Assembly: GCA_023653785.1 (NCBI GenBank) | Contig: JAMKCH010058073.1 | Location: forward strand, 26,407 to 90,406 | DNA length: 64,000 nucleotides | DNA from: Ophioderma brevispina | Taxonomy: Eukaryota > Echinodermata > Ophiuroidea > Amphilepidida > Ophiodermatidae | Direction: 5' to 3' | Part shown: piece after piece, positions 8,934 to 20,830 of the stretch | How the letters are laid out: the number at the start of each line of letters is the position of its first letter | Position numbering within the stretch: position 1 is the first letter of the stretch | The notes under the pieces: generated by a model | What the model was told of the DNA's origin: nothing | The model's input: only the letters and a program-made list of their open reading frames with translations | The model's database searches: none | Translations under genes and position numbers: made by a program

Positions 8934-11900
8934 TTATGGAGCTAAGGAGGGAAAATTGCACGTATATAATAATGGCACACAAGGCTATTTGAGACACAAA
9001 AAATGAAGCTTTAACATTTGGTTGGTTGGAAGAGGATTTTGGCTGATAATGGACGTGATTGAAGAGGACACATCCCCTCTTGAAGTAAATTACGCTTATC
9101 AGAATCATTTTGCATCAGGGAGGAACAAGGTTACCCTGAGTACTTGCCCTAGTCACAATGAGTAGGGGTTTCATAAAACAAGATTAAACATATTTACCAG
9201 GTTTGATGGAGACTGTGGTACAGACTTTTATGACATGACATTAAGATGTAAAGAACGACGATCATGCAGGTCAGCCACCCACGTTTATTAAGCAGAATAT
9301 CCGTGGGGTACCTCCGGGGAAGGCCAAGAATGATTTTTACCGCTGCCCAATTTTGAGTTTTGTCAGAGCCTGTCAGATTAGTCTTGCATGCAATCCCCCA
9401 TACTACATTACATAATCAAAGTGAGGGACAATAAGTGATTTAAAAAGTAAGATAGGGTAATAGTGAGGAAGGACATACGAATGCGCGCTCTGAGCAGCCC
9501 AAAGTTTATAATTTTGGAAACCAATTTTGTCAATATTAGTGTCGGTAAAGAGAAAGGGTCAAGGCCATATGCCAGGTATTTAAAACTGTTGACATTTTCA
9601 TGGATTCATTTTAAATCGTAACTTTCAAGGGACCCATTAAGATGTGGCTAGTTTGCGTTTGGTGAAAACAGCATTGTTTTTAGGCTTTTTTTTAACATTC
9701 AAAGGAAGAAAGTTTTATCTGTAGCAATTGGAAACATGATTTAGCTCAAGATTACAGTATTCATTAATCCCCTCAACTGTTTTAACTCTAACAACTTGCT
9801 GTGTCATCAGCATACAAATACCCCTTAGATTCAGACTCATAAGCTGGGTTGAAAAAGATCCATTAATATAGTTGTAAAAAAGTGGGGCAAGTATGACCCC
9901 TGTGGTACTCCAAAGTTACAGGATCTTGGTTTGAGTGATGATCACCTTTTTGTTATTGGAAGCGATTCATTTTAAATATGACGGACGAAAAACCATTAAA
10001 GTTCAGGCCATGCATTACAATATAGCCCTCAAGCTGTTACTGAGAACATCATGATGACCGTGTCAAAGGCCTTTTAGGTCTAAAAAAAACTGCACCTGTT
10101 AAAAAAACCCGGCTCATATTATCAAAGCAGATAATAGGAAACATCAATAAGACACGTTTGAGTGGAAATATGCTTGGCCTGAAACATGATGGTTGCACAA
10201 AAGGTTATTTGGAATCAATGAAGCTGTACAATTGACGTGTGCACTCATTTTCAAAAATTTTCAGCATGCTGAAAACAGGAGATAGGTCTATAATGGCTGG
10301 TATCCAGGGGTCCACGTCCTTGAAGAAAGGTGATGAAACTCGGACTTACTTCCATGCAGAGGGGAACAAACACCAGGTGCCAAGACTAAGTTCATATTAC
10401 GCCAGAAGGACTTTTGGCAAGATAAACTGATGAACCCACCTTGAGAAGCTTAGGACTGATATTGTCAAGTCCGTGGCTTTACCTCCATCAAGGTTTTTAG
10501 AAGTGTAGCACACATCCTCTGCGGTTAATCATGGCGAAATTTGAAACGTCTGGCTCCCAGTATTGCACCCCTGGAGGATCATTTTCAAGGACGGGGTCCG
10601 CATGGAGAGCTCAGCAAGATGTTACCTATGTTAGAGAAACATTCGTAAACTCACATGACATTATTCAGCATTTTACAACAACATTATTGACTTTCAAAAA
10701 ACTTATGGTTTATTGTGACAAGCAGGGATAACAGTTTTAATGGTTTCCATAGTTTTGAGAATATGTACCCGCTGCCCTATTGAGGACCTCAAAATATTCC
10801 CTCTTTAGCCTGGTAGCTAAATGGTTGACCTTATTTCTTGTGCTTCTGAAGATGCCCAGTCCTTCTAGACCTTACTTTATGAGCCCTGGATTTTAGGCAC
10901 TGAAGTTATTTCTGAGATAGATATACTCATCATCAAACCAGGGTGGTGGTTTGTGAGGGATCTTAATTTGATTTAAAGGGGCATGGCTTCCACCAAACAG
11001 GGCTAAAAATGCCTTCAAAGATACTCCAAGCCAAGTCAGGATCATCTGAAACTAAATTGTACCCCAGGGAATTTGTTTTAAATCATTTAAAAAGGCGTGA
11101 ATCAAAAACGAAAAACGGTATGAACGTGCTTAATCTTGAGAGGTTCGTCTTTGACGATTCCCTAGAGATTTTTCTAATGGCGTAAACAGATATGATCACT
11201 AAATGGAAATGTGTATGACACCATGGTGGTATACAAATGCGGGACGGTTAGTCCACACGTGGTCGATGCATGTTTAGAAATTGAGTAATGCGAGTGCACT
11301 AGTAATTAATGGAGTCATTGATAGGTATACAGATGGATTGGAGCCTCTTCCATTCCCATTCATTTGGTTTTAACATGTCACAGTTAAAGTCACCTAAACA
11401 GATAATTTCCGCAGGTGTATGATATCCGAACTTAAGTCACTGATTCACCGATAAACCATATCCAAGTTCTCAAAGATCAGTGCAAACTTTAGGCCCATAC
11501 ACAATTCCAAAGCGACCGGGCGGGAGTGTTAGGCAGGGTATATTTTAGCAACCAGCGTTTCCAATTTACGCGGAGCAGGTGGAAAGAATACCAAATTAGT
11601 CTCGAGCCTGCTATGGATTAAAAAGCCACACCGCCATAGCCATCCGCACGGTCATTACGGTATACAATGGATAGTTGGGAATTTGCGCTCAGAGGCATCC
11701 TCCATGCATGTAACATTGTTTCTGTGGATGCCAATAATGTCAGGATCACTTTCAGTGATCAGAACATTTATTCATCTAATTATAAAACAAAGACTGACTA
11801 TTTAAATTGAGAGAGATTTGAGTCCTTTCATGTTTTTAGAATTTGTGGCAATGGAAAAGAGTCATGATCTCCAGGTTGGACTTCGGTGGATCTTCACTGA

Positions 11901-11989
11901 AGAGTTAAAGTAAACGTGGTAATCATATGATAAGCAGCTGAGGTACAGTCCAGTTGGACCATTATGTTAGTTAGATAGGGAAAGTTCTC

Positions 11990-12250
11990 CCACATGTGAG
12001 TGCATGGCAGGGTTTGTTACAAGCAACACATTGTACAAAACGGATGGTCTTAGATACCGGACGATCACATGATGCACAAGGATTAGAAGAAAACTGGTCC
12101 CATGGGTTCCCCGGGACGTCGATGCTATAGTGTTCACATGTTAGGTCTGTACGGATGATATGAACTAGACGAGTTGCATAGTACAAAATCGGTTGCTTTA
12201 GAAAACCCCTAGTCTTTGCTACAGTGAAATTCTGTCTTGGTCGTATCCAA
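11990..12250 (-). pseudogene. 2A-like plus zinc-finger N terminus of the LINE, copy A
   Basis: The better-preserved frame is in copy B (23445-23705). Here the 2A region reads DVPGNPWD because of base differences, while the downstream zinc-finger-like cysteines (PCASCDRPV, CVACNKPCHALTCG) are clear. The 2A class D-V/I-E-x-N-P-G-P acts during translation by skipping one peptide bond. Confidence 0.7.
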
Positions 12251-12849
12251 AACCATAATTATATGTCAGGGACAGTGTCAATAGACATGGTGCGATAACT
12301 TAGTTGGTACTGTAACTCTAGAAAGGTGAGACAGTTTGTTCCTATGATTCAAATTAATGGCACAAATACAATTGCTGATCCAACATATGTGATGTACAAA
12401 TTACGAGGGGTAACTTGGTTGGTGGCAACATATTAATGCCCGGTTCAGGAGCCCGCATCCTATGGAAATACGAATGACATTGTTTAACACAGGGATGACA
12501 GTTTTTCCGTGGCGTGGGGTGTATCAAAGTAGCGTAGTTGGAAGTAATGTATCCTTAGGTTTTAAATTGGGCAGATGTGGATGCCATGGGAACAAAATTC
12601 AACAGTCTTGTTTCACACGAATATTGATGACAACTTTCAAGTAAATTAAAAGCAAATAATGGGACGATAGCAGAGTTCATGGAATGTGCAGGTAACGGAA
12701 TATACATACAGCAACTAGGACGATGTTAGACGACACCATGCAAAACGACCAAAAGGTAGAAACTTAGGAAAAACATTTAGCCGAAATCTTACGACGAAAA
12801 GAAGAGAACACAATCCTGCCACGTTATAAAGCGCCACCACTATAATTAT

Positions 12850-13030
12850 CATTGTGAATTGTCATTGAAATATATATTATCCTAATGGCGCTGCCATCTG
12901 GATTTCTCAAAAAGCCCAAGGATGCCAGGTGGCACCCGGCAGATTTCTATTATACACCACCCTAATCTATAATTTTCAGCAAAAATGCATATTATCAACT
13001 GTATCGGTCACATGAAGGTCTACCTGACTA
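12850..13030. repeat. Right terminal inverted repeat of the 5.9 kb element, copy A
   Basis: Inverted match of 7144-7325 as described for the element; shares the GCCGGGTGCCACCTGG core and a TAGTC tip. Confidence 0.7.
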
Positions 13031-13108
13031 CTGTTGGAAAAAGAGACCCTTTTACGCGTTTTTCTTGTTCAGGCATCAGACCACCTTTGAATACGAGTGC
13101 CCCCCCGG
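13031..13108. mobile_element. Right half of the split CCCGGGG element, copy A
   Basis: Continues the match to 605-679, including the GAATACGAGTGCCCCCC terminus. Confidence 0.7.
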
Positions 13109-14367
13109 ATTCAACTTGTGTGAATTCCAGAAAGAAGAAAGTGTTTTAGAATCATCCGCAAGCATTTCATTGTTGCCTATACGTGTATTGATACTAAACA
13201 CTGTTCGCGTACTTGTAGTCAGCATGCAGATCCATAGCGTCTACAAAGTGTGCGTACCCCTGGAAAGCATCCATTTTTTCCCCCGGGCATAACTTCTCTA
13301 AAATTATAAGAAAAAAAGTTTTCTAGCGTTGGTTCTTGGCGTCCTAGTATGTGGCAGTATTTTCTTTGAAATTGACTTAGATGGCATCCTTCCCCCCCCC
13401 CCCACCGAATATCAGGGAACAATGATGTACCTATAACCTGGAGCTGACAGACATTTGAAACACATTCTCAAGTACAAAAGGTTTGATTGTTAAAATTGTT
13501 GACAAACTTAGAGGGGGGGGGGGGGAACCCTAAACCGCAATCTTAAGTGTGGCAAATGGTTGCTTAAGGAGAGGGGGTCAAGACAAAGAGACAGTGGTCA
13601 ATTTTTAAAATTAATCCAATCAAAAAAGGATACCACAGCTAGTGTCTAACCCTAAGATTAGAAAAAGGTAGGGAGTTTTTAATAGCTACAATCTAAAGTT
13701 TCCGAGGTTAGGCTTAAAACAGCCAAAAATAAAAAAGGTTTAATTTCAGTTTGCACAGGGTCAATTTTTAAAGTTGCTCCGATTGGATCTTTTAAAAAAA
13801 TGTGCAAAGTATAACATTAAAATAAAGAATCTATATATCATGAAAAAATAAATCATCTAAATATGGTGATAACATCTGAAAACTTTGTCAAACTGCATGG
13901 GTAATAAACAATGACTATGCACTTCGGGAATAAAAGAGAAAAAAGAGAAGTTACTTTGTCTTGCATCAGTGTGGATTTACTGTGAAAAAAAACAGTGCCT
14001 TATTTGCTGATGAAGTCAATGGAATCATGTGGACAATTCGGTGGGCACTGCTTTTAAGGAAAATTCAATTCATTATCTAGAAAAATGCAATGCCTAGAAT
14101 TGAGGAACCACACCTAAGAAATGATTTGGTAATTGTGATTAAAAATATTTCGGAAGAGTTATGGTCTTCCCAGGGGTGCGCCATTTGGGCTATGCCGAGC
14201 ATATTTTTCTCTTTAGCCCTAGGCTTAGTGGGGGAGAAAAGTGTTGCAAGAAGTTTAAGAACTCAAAGACATTTTCATGATCATGCACAACAAAAAATGT
14301 GGGAAAGCCAGGTTTGTTACGTGTTGTAAAAACAGGATTTTGGGCGATCACATGACCTTAGTGAAGT

Positions 14368-14369
<2 letters not shown>
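13109..14369. other. Duplicated-block sequence with homopolymers, no gene recognised
   Basis: Holds C and G runs (about 13391, 13514) and AT-rich sequence. Collinear with 24593-25790 in copy B, where the same frames are broken differently. No coding signal common to both copies was found. Confidence 0.4.
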
Positions 14370-14401
<32 letters not shown>

Positions 14402-14596
14402 CTACTACTACTATACTAATACTTCTACTACTAATAATACTACTACTGCTACTACTCGACGACACATACCTAGACTTACTACTACGCTATACACTTCTAC
14501 GACTACTACTTCTACTACGACTACTCACTACTACTACTACGACGACGACTACTATACACTAATACTAACTATACTAATACGATACTACTAATAATG
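14370..14596. repeat. (CTA)n trinucleotide microsatellite, copy A
   Basis: Long imperfect CTA/CTT/CGA repeat, equivalent to 25795-26012. The Tyr/Thr-rich frames it opens are artefacts. Confidence 0.9.
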
Positions 14597-14599
14597 TAA

Positions 14600-14695
14600 C
14601 TCTGAAACTCGAAATTGTGACGTCGTCACAACTCGAAAATCCGACTCGAAACTCGAAACTCCTGAGATCGAAATAACTCGAAACTCGAAGAAAAG
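14600..14695. repeat. ACTCGAAACTCGAA short tandem array, copy A
   Basis: About eight units of AACTCGAA, imperfect, directly after the CTA microsatellite. Copy B has the cleaner version at 26028-26108. Confidence 0.85.
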
Positions 14696-16327
14696 TAACA
14701 CACGCTAATAAAGCCTAATAATATAATAATATATCACCCTATTACTATCACACTTCTACTACTTAGTACTACTACTACTAATATAATGAATAATAAACCA
14801 CTGCCACAAAATTAAACACACTTTTTTTCGGGTGACTTAGATAAGAGTTGTTATGTGGTCGCTGATTCAAAATGGCACCAGTTTCCCCTATCTGTTTTTA
14901 AACAGAGGTGAAAAACTCAGGGAATACTATAATATACACAATATGTGTTCACTTGAGAAAGGGCGGGAGGATCAAGAAATGAGTTATAGTTTGTTTTGTT
15001 TAAAAATATTGCACATGGGAATTGATGTGTTGCAAGGACAATTCAGATAAGGCATTCCCCCATAGAATTTCCATAACGAACCCCCTCTATGAACTGGATT
15101 TTGGTATAAATGGATAGCCATGGGTCTCCTATATCCCAGGTGGATACCAACAAATTAAGTACCAAATTTCCAGCAACTTGTTCTATAACGTCAAATGCAC
15201 GGCGCTCTCCCAAATTTGGTGAATTTCAGTTTGTGTGCAAAAAGTATAGAAAATTCGAATTTTCGCCTATAAAAATCACACAATGTTTACGATCAATTGT
15301 GTACTATATTTTTGGCTGAAATAATAGGAAAAACACACGGTAAACTATAAATAAAGTTTTAACCAATAGCATTTGAACTTTACTGATAAGAGGTAATTTT
15401 ATGGGTGCTGTTGTGCCTACATAGTGTGCACAGTAAAGTATGGGGTGTTCCACCACCAAGCCTCAATCTTTGATGGCCTTCCCTATCTCCAGGTAAGGGG
15501 GTGGGTCCAATTGTGTTGCGACAAGGTGCTAAAAGATGTAAAAACGATTACCAAAATCATTTTGTGACACAATCAAGCTTTTTTGTAATAACTCGGCAGG
15601 GGGGGGCGGTTGCAACCAAACAATCTGTTCCATAAACATGCTAAGGCAAGTTTCTTCCAAATAAGACTTAATTTGGTGTGCCTTTATTAGTTATTATTAT
15701 AGCAATATTTATGCATTAACCTTATGCCATTTTGACTTTGAAATTGGGTTCATGTGATAGTAACTTTCTGGACCTGGGTTAAACACATCAACATTGCGAT
15801 AGAGTGAGACTTTTGGAGTGTTAACAAAAACAATTACAATTTTTGAAATCAGATACCTAAAATCAACTCTCAATCGAAAGTCACCGAATCCGTGTATGCG
15901 TATAATAATAATAACAAATAATAATAAGGTTGGTAGGGCATGCAAAGATCCATTATTGATCTACGACCGGCGTTATTTTTCGCATAAACGTAGTGCAATA
16001 AGCTCGGTCCACATTCCCAATATGGCGGGATTCGGCCACACGCACTCTGTTATGAGAGAGAGAAAACAAAAAAATACAATTAAAAACAACAATATATATC
16101 TCCCTCGGAACACTTGCGGGTCAGTATTTTGAAAAATACTTGAACATGACCAGACAACATTTTGAAAATTACTTAAAAAAAAAAATACCTCAAAATGACT
16201 ATGGACGACCTCTGGACCTCACGTTTGTTCGTCAATTGAAACCCACCCATGTCGTGGTTTGGTAGGTCAATGAAACAGTTCCGAGGCTTTTTGTGTTAAA
16301 ATGGTTTTTTGTGTATTTATTTACTAG
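14696..16327. other. Duplicated-block sequence without recognisable gene
   Basis: Collinear with 26109-27807. Contains a small (CTA)n patch at 14750-14785, a G run near 15600 and an (AAT)n patch near 15903-15930. No conserved exon is visible in both copies. Confidence 0.4.
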
Positions 16328-16360
16328 TACCGGCGCTCTAACCAACTGAGTCTTGTCATA
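16328..16360 (-). pseudogene. Half of a tRNA-Thr-like sequence at the A/B junction
   Basis: Minus strand reads a D arm and anticodon-loop half (GACTCAGTTGGTTAGAGCGC then CTAGTAA). The T-arm half present at 28582-28650 is missing. Block A ends within a few bases after it and block B starts, so the tRNA-like sequence marks the duplication breakpoint. Confidence 0.6.
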
Positions 16361-16544
16361 CTACCACCGGATGGGGAGATCTGATTTAGCGAATTATATC
16401 AGAGAGTACTTATTTCAATGCATTGGACAGCTAGTTCCTGGAGGATGGTATATGTTGCCTCGGCCAGGTGAAAAATATGGTCCTTTCCCGTGCCCCTTTC
16501 AGATAAAATGTAACCCAAAATACGGTTATTCGTACCAAGCTCGA

Positions 16545-16976
16545 ATAATTTTTTTTTATTTATTTTGTGATTTTTTTCTTATTTAGCCTGGTAGATCATT
16601 CATTTTCAACACTGCTTTCCATGATGCCCAGGGATCCAGAAATTGGACAGCCAGGGGTTTTTTCCCCCTACTCTTATCGACAACTGGCTGCGATTACATA
16701 TACAGGCGTGATTCTCCATGTAAATATGGTGACCGACGGCTTAATAACGTCCCCTCCGAAGGACGGGTGTCATTCTCAAGGTTCGTTTGCCCAAGTCCCC
16801 GTGAACCACGGGGAGAGCGGGAATTTCCAGTTTTAAAAAAAAATCAATAGTTCTTACAATCAAATCCAGATCTGGTACCCAATAAAATCCCATCAATTGA
16901 CCCCGTCGGGGATTGAACCGGTAACCTTCTGCACCACAGAAGGCGAATACCCTAACCATTGCCCACGCTCGCCCTA
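16545..16976 (-). mobile_element. tRNA-headed SINE inserted only in block B
   Basis: Compared with copy A (CGAATAAAAATGGAATCAT at about 3833), copy B has about 430 extra bases. On the minus strand they start with a tRNA-like head (about 16892-16976: GGGCGAGCGTGGGCAATGG, anticodon-loop hairpin CTTCT...AGAAG, B-box GGTTCAATCCC), continue with a body containing CTTCGGAGGGGACGTTATTA, and end in an A/T-rich tail (AAATAAAAAAAAATTATT). Head, body and tail in this order, and a clean presence/absence between copies, define a SINE insertion. AATAA / AACAA flanks may be the target duplication. Confidence 0.8.
16892..16976 (-). pseudogene. tRNA-like head of the SINE
   Basis: Carries internal promoter-like boxes: an A-box-like GGGCAATGGTTAGGG and a B-box GGTTCAATCCC. 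A pol III promoter would be expected to drive SINE transcription toward lower coordinates. Confidence 0.65.
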
Positions 16977-17304
16977 ACAATGGAATCATCCAGGACATTA
17001 AGAAGGGGGGGGGGGCAATGATGTTAAAACCTGAGTTAAAATAGAAGTGCGTCTTTTCCAGAGTTCAATTGCCATGAAGATTATCAAATTGCTGCCATGA
17101 TTATAAATTGTTAAAATGTGCACGGTAGGCTGCGAAAAATTGGAATTTGGGTGTTCAAATTCTTTAAAAGGGATACTTTATGCAAACTTGTGATAAATTT
17201 GGATAGCAGAAAGAAGGAGAATGGGGGTCATTGCGTATGTGACTTTTAAAAACGGGTGGGGTCATTTGTAATAGCCTGGGTAATACTTAATAGGTAGGAC
17301 AGCA

Positions 17305-17630
17305 GCCTAAAAAGGCGTCAGCAATTCTATATGTCACCAAAGTCAGCATCTCACAGACCTTGACCACGCAGCTCTCACAGGGGATGTGCTGCACAAGACT
17401 ACTAATAAATCATCATGTGAAGAACGTTGCAGATAAAAGTCAGCCCTACATCTAATGCCAAAGAGACGAATGTAAGACATGACCGTCAATTAGAAGAGAA
17501 TCATCAACCTATCTGCAGTAACCACTCGGTACCCAACTCAAACGTTAACCTCAGTACCTCGGTCCTTTTTTTCGGGACAGCAAGAAGGACAGACTCAAAA
17601 GTAAAGGGCAGCCTGACCGCCAATAGCATC
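17305..17630 (+). pseudogene. LINE reverse-transcriptase fragment, copy B
   Basis: Equivalent of 4190-4500, with the same order of motifs but different frameshifts. Confidence 0.6.
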
Positions 17631-17635
17631 GTCCC

Positions 17636-17815
17636 ATACTCCAAGATTTTACCGGAATGGTCAACTTGGATATTTGAAGAAAGCTACTCTTTTTCCTCCT
17701 TTCCTGTGAGAATTCTTAAAGCTAAAGGATATTTGTTTTTGGAAATTATTTATGGGAGCGAAAATGTACCCCATGTTGGTCGCCGATATTATTTTACACA
17801 TATTAGGGCTAAATA
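17636..17815 (+). repeat. Dispersed repeat, copy B
   Basis: Same repeat as 4505-4690 and, inverted, 39470-39690. Confidence 0.65.
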
Positions 17816-19055
17816 AATCATGTTTTTAGCTCTCACCATGAAAACGGTTGAAATATTAGGGCAAAACTCTACAGATGGGAATTAGGGGTGAAGACCATTG
17901 CTATCAAGATGAAAACTTTCTTTAACTTAAATCGGGTCGTTCTCTTTTAATATATTGTAGAATAAAAAATACTGTAAGGAAAAAACGGCACATAGTTTTT
18001 ATGCAATTAGCATGTCTTGGCCATGCTCCCTTTCGCTCCTACCTTTTTTGTTGTTCGCGGGGGGTATGTAAACAATTACAGCAAGAAAATCTTCTTGAGC
18101 AAGTTTGTCCCGGTCATACCGGAGATTGAGTGGACTACAATTTGTTTGTCAGATTAATGGCAAAAAATGTTAATTCACACTAGCTCATCTTCGAAATATT
18201 GACCTTATGGGCATGGCGCTGTGACATCCCATAGACCCGTAGGAACCGCCATAGTTAAACCCTATACTAAGTAAATTCCTTAAACTATTTCATATATCTT
18301 TCAGTTTTAATACACATTACAAAGGAACAATTTGGTACCTTTTCTGGAAAGATTCGGAGCACTCCGAGCATTTACCCCACTATGACCTTGTTGAATAACA
18401 GTTTTTATTTGACCATGACACAAACGTTGGTTACATTGAACGGCAATTAAAAAAACCTTTAGAATTTGAGACCCCGTAACAATACAACTTTAACCCCTTA
18501 TTCTCAGATAGCCAGCTAGGTAATCCTTTGGGGACTTTCGATATGTTGCTCCTTAACGCATCAAGAAAAAGTCTCCTGAAAAATCACTTGTACCTATTTA
18601 TTTTCCTCCGGGTGTTTTTCTATATATCTTCGACTATCATGTTGTATAATAGTGTTTTAAATAAAATCATGTAAAAATTTATTTTCTGTGCTTACACATC
18701 CGCTAACACTTGTCCCATCACAATCTCCTGCATTGGAAACAACTGATATTCATTCAATTTTTCCTCTTTCATTTTTACACTTCCGCCGCGAATAATTATT
18801 ATGTTACTCATAATAAAAGAAAAGGGTACTGTGAAACGCCCTGGAAGTCATTCTTGACTATGGTCACATGGGACTAGAGTTTTGGTAAAAAGAAATCCAA
18901 AGGCAAGTGGGTTTTCAGAGGGAAAGCCACTTGGACCCCTTATGCAAACCATTGGGGGTGCAAAAGTCCTCATGCGCTTAAGTGTTACATCACAACTAAG
19001 ACACTTTCCACAAGGTCCTCCATCAGAATTCAACTGTTTAAGTACTTACTCCTAC
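17816..19055. other. Duplicated-block sequence without certain gene
   Basis: Collinear with 4691-5907. Minus strand 18940-19033 opens with an acceptor-like ACTTAAACAG and reads GGPCGKCLSCDV; no matching clean frame exists in copy A, so it is not called as an exon. Confidence 0.35.
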
Positions 19056-19148
19056 CTTGATTTTCGAAACAATGGGTTTTAGCTCCGTCTGGACATGCAG
19101 TACACGGGGGACCACCCTGAAAAGGTCAGAGCTCCCTCCGACATTTCA
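19056..19148 (-). CDS. Candidate cysteine-rich exon, copy B
   Basis: Equivalent of 5908-6000. Acceptor TTTTTTAAACAG and donor AAG/GTAGGAG are both visible on the minus strand. The 3' two thirds keep GGPPCTACPDGAKPIVSK (with one inserted A), the 5' third has indels relative to copy A. Preservation of the same 18-residue stretch in two otherwise noisy copies is the main support. Confidence 0.3.
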
Positions 19149-19648
19149 CTGTTTAAAAAACATTACCGAGCCATGGACAGATGAGTAAAACAAACTTGCT
19201 TGATTAAGCTTAATGCTTATAAAATTAGAAGAACGAACCGCATTTATTACAGTATCCTTGATCGATACCATTATCCGATGAACTAATCAAATAGACCTTC
19301 TAATATACATAACTCTTTGGCACTAAAAAATCAATGCACGTTTAGCATTTAAGTACGCGTATTGTATATGGCATTTCAAACTCTAGACTCGCCAAAGTTG
19401 CTGGACACCCCTTGCAGTTTCACGCATTGAAGGGGCTAAGAATAATTTGCGTAGTATGTGTGCGTTCGGATCATCACTGCATTATACAATGTTACAACAC
19501 GAAAAAATTAACCACCCCACGGCTTTCCTGCATTCCAAAAGCGCATCCAAATTGGAACCGCCGATACTGGTTTTATTGTATCGGGATTGATTGGAGTGTT
19601 TCCCTTTTTTAACTTTTGTTTTAAACATAGCTTTGCCATAAACTCAAC

Positions 19649-19917
19649 CACTGGCCTTACAAAACGGATAGCGGGCTGCCGCACAGTTGAATGGTCACCG
19701 AGTGTAACAACAGGATTGCTTTCTACTTAGCAATCTGGCGGGAAACAATGCATAACCTGTGCACATAATTCCACACAGATGTTCGATTGTTATACCCAAT
19801 TCCTTTAATAACTTTGACCAGGTGTAGCATTGTTTCCCCCTATTGTTCAAGTAAAAGCAACTTCCTGTTGTTGACACTCGGCGACTCAGCCCCGCTCTCC
19901 ATGTGTAGAGGTCAGTG
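19649..19917. mobile_element. Small foldback MITE, CACTGGCC type, copy B
   Basis: Same element as 6468-6734; ends CACTGGCC and GAGGTCAGTG. Confidence 0.65.
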
Positions 19918-19986
19918 CACCATAACCAAACCTTAAATGACACGATTTGTGATTTTAAGCACTGTTGCGCATTCGATGCCGTCACA

Positions 19987-20327
19987 CCGGGGGGGGGGGC
20001 AGTTTGTATTCCAAAGGTTGATATTATGCGTTGAACTCCGAAATGCAACCCTAAACAAGTATTCCACCGACTAAAGAACATACCCTAAACAACTTGTATG
20101 TGTGTTTTGCTACCATGAAGTCTTTGTCATAACAAGTATCCTTCTGCATGTTGAGATACCCTTATTATCTGGCCTTGCTCATTTGCTTTACTTCCAAATA
20201 ACATATTTTGATGATTTGAGACTCGCGTACATCACAATTTTAAGGGTTACGATAAAACATACCCTGTGGTCCATTTTTGGGGCCGTTTTTGACACCCCCT
20301 AATCAATGTACGCGCGTACATCACCTG
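19987..20327. mobile_element. Left half of the split CCCGGGG element, copy B
   Basis: Equivalent of 6795-7143; starts with a longer G run and a GCAGTTTGTATTC end. Confidence 0.65.
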
Positions 20328-20514
20328 TAGTCGGTGGATATGGTCCAATGATACCCTGACCGTCAAGGTGAGTAATACCAATGGTTTGTTTGCTAGATAG
20401 ATTTAGGGTGTGTAGAATAATACGAGATCTGCCGGGTGACACCTGGGCATCTTTGGGCATTTTGAGAATCAAAAGATGCGATTCGCCATAATGATAATTA
20501 TATATCACCCTATA

Positions 20515-20830
20515 TTATCAAACTATGGAGTTACAGATATACTATAGGATCCCCAGGAACAATGTTATGCACTTGTAACATTACGAGAATTCTCCTTCAA
20601 TTCAAACTGGAAGCCAAAATCTAAACATCAAGTTAAATCTGCCCTATAACCGCAAATACCCTGCGATAAAAAGAAACCTAAAGTACTTAGATTATGGTTG
20701 TTAGATACAATAAATGTATCTATGATATTTTTATTAATACAGGTGTAACATGGACTCCAATCAATATGGCAGCCCAAAACTTTAATATCTTCAAAAAACA
20801 CTTGACACAATTTTCTAATATTACCTTCCA
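20515..20830. mobile_element. Remaining left arm of the foldback element, copy B
   Basis: Matches 7340-7640. The inverted partner is absent because of the deletion. Confidence 0.6.

Larger units (their letters stand above)
8210..12260 (-). pseudogene. CR1-like LINE with 2A motif, zinc finger, endonuclease and RT, copy A
   Basis: Read on the minus strand, frames (broken by indels) give in order: an N-terminal leader with FSKATDFV and SSSYHPYR; a damaged 2A-like site (DVPGNPWD where copy B has DVQENPGP); a C/H-rich zinc-finger-like stretch (CASCDRPV, then CNKPCHALTCG); an APE-type endonuclease with FYIHSRLET near 11600-11650 and ICLGDFNCD at about 11380-11410; an RT domain with FPSAWKVS, HYRPISC, CLIDVSYYL, LDLK and a YADD box at 9803-9814; and an RT C-terminal part with LIVPHFDYV and LQ/LTKLKIGQR. 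A 3' tail with CCCTGGGCACCCCTGAA and an AAATATAAAATAAA-like end lies at 8210-8300. A long C/A-rich simple repeat sits between RT and tail. Architecture fits CR1-clade elements with an N-terminal 2A. It is inactive as sequenced. Confidence 0.85.
7144..13030. mobile_element. 5.9 kb element with ~180 bp terminal inverted repeats, copy A
   Basis: The left arm (7144-7325) and right arm (12850-13030) are inverted copies, sharing TAGTC at the tip and, further in, ATCTGCCGGGTGCCACCTGG followed by a GGCATC and GAGAAATC-AGATGG stretch. Comparison with the empty site at 233-679 shows the element was inserted into an older CCCGGGG element; a CTG target duplication is possible. No transposase is seen. The interior is occupied by a foldback element (7340-8206) and a CR1-like LINE (8210-12260), which may be later insertions into a short non-autonomous transposon. 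The copy in block B spans 20328-24497. Confidence 0.7.
3645..16360. repeat. Duplicated block, copy A (about 12.7 kb)
   Basis: Begins CTACAACCGGGATGGGGAG and ends in half of a tRNA-like sequence. The whole block recurs head-to-tail at 16361-27850 (CTACCACCGGATGGGGAG onward). The copies stay collinear over more than 10 kb but differ by single-base insertions or deletions every 5-15 bases, far more indels than substitutions. Copy A alone has the segment 7966-9572, which is missing in copy B. The error-like pattern disables every reading frame inside the block. Alternatives are a true tandem duplication, an unmerged haplotype, or gap filling with raw long reads. Confidence 0.9.

Noticed and set aside
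8743..9006. His/Thr/Ser-rich reading frame
   Set aside because: Translation of CACTCACT simple repeats inside a LINE 3' region.
14277..14591. Thr/Tyr-rich reading frame
   Set aside because: Translation of the (CTA)n microsatellite; not conserved in copy B.
18848..19033. Cysteine-containing minus frame (GGPCGKCLSCDV) as an exon
   Set aside because: Only partly preserved in copy A and separated from the neighbouring candidate exon by less than 30 bases, too short for an intron.
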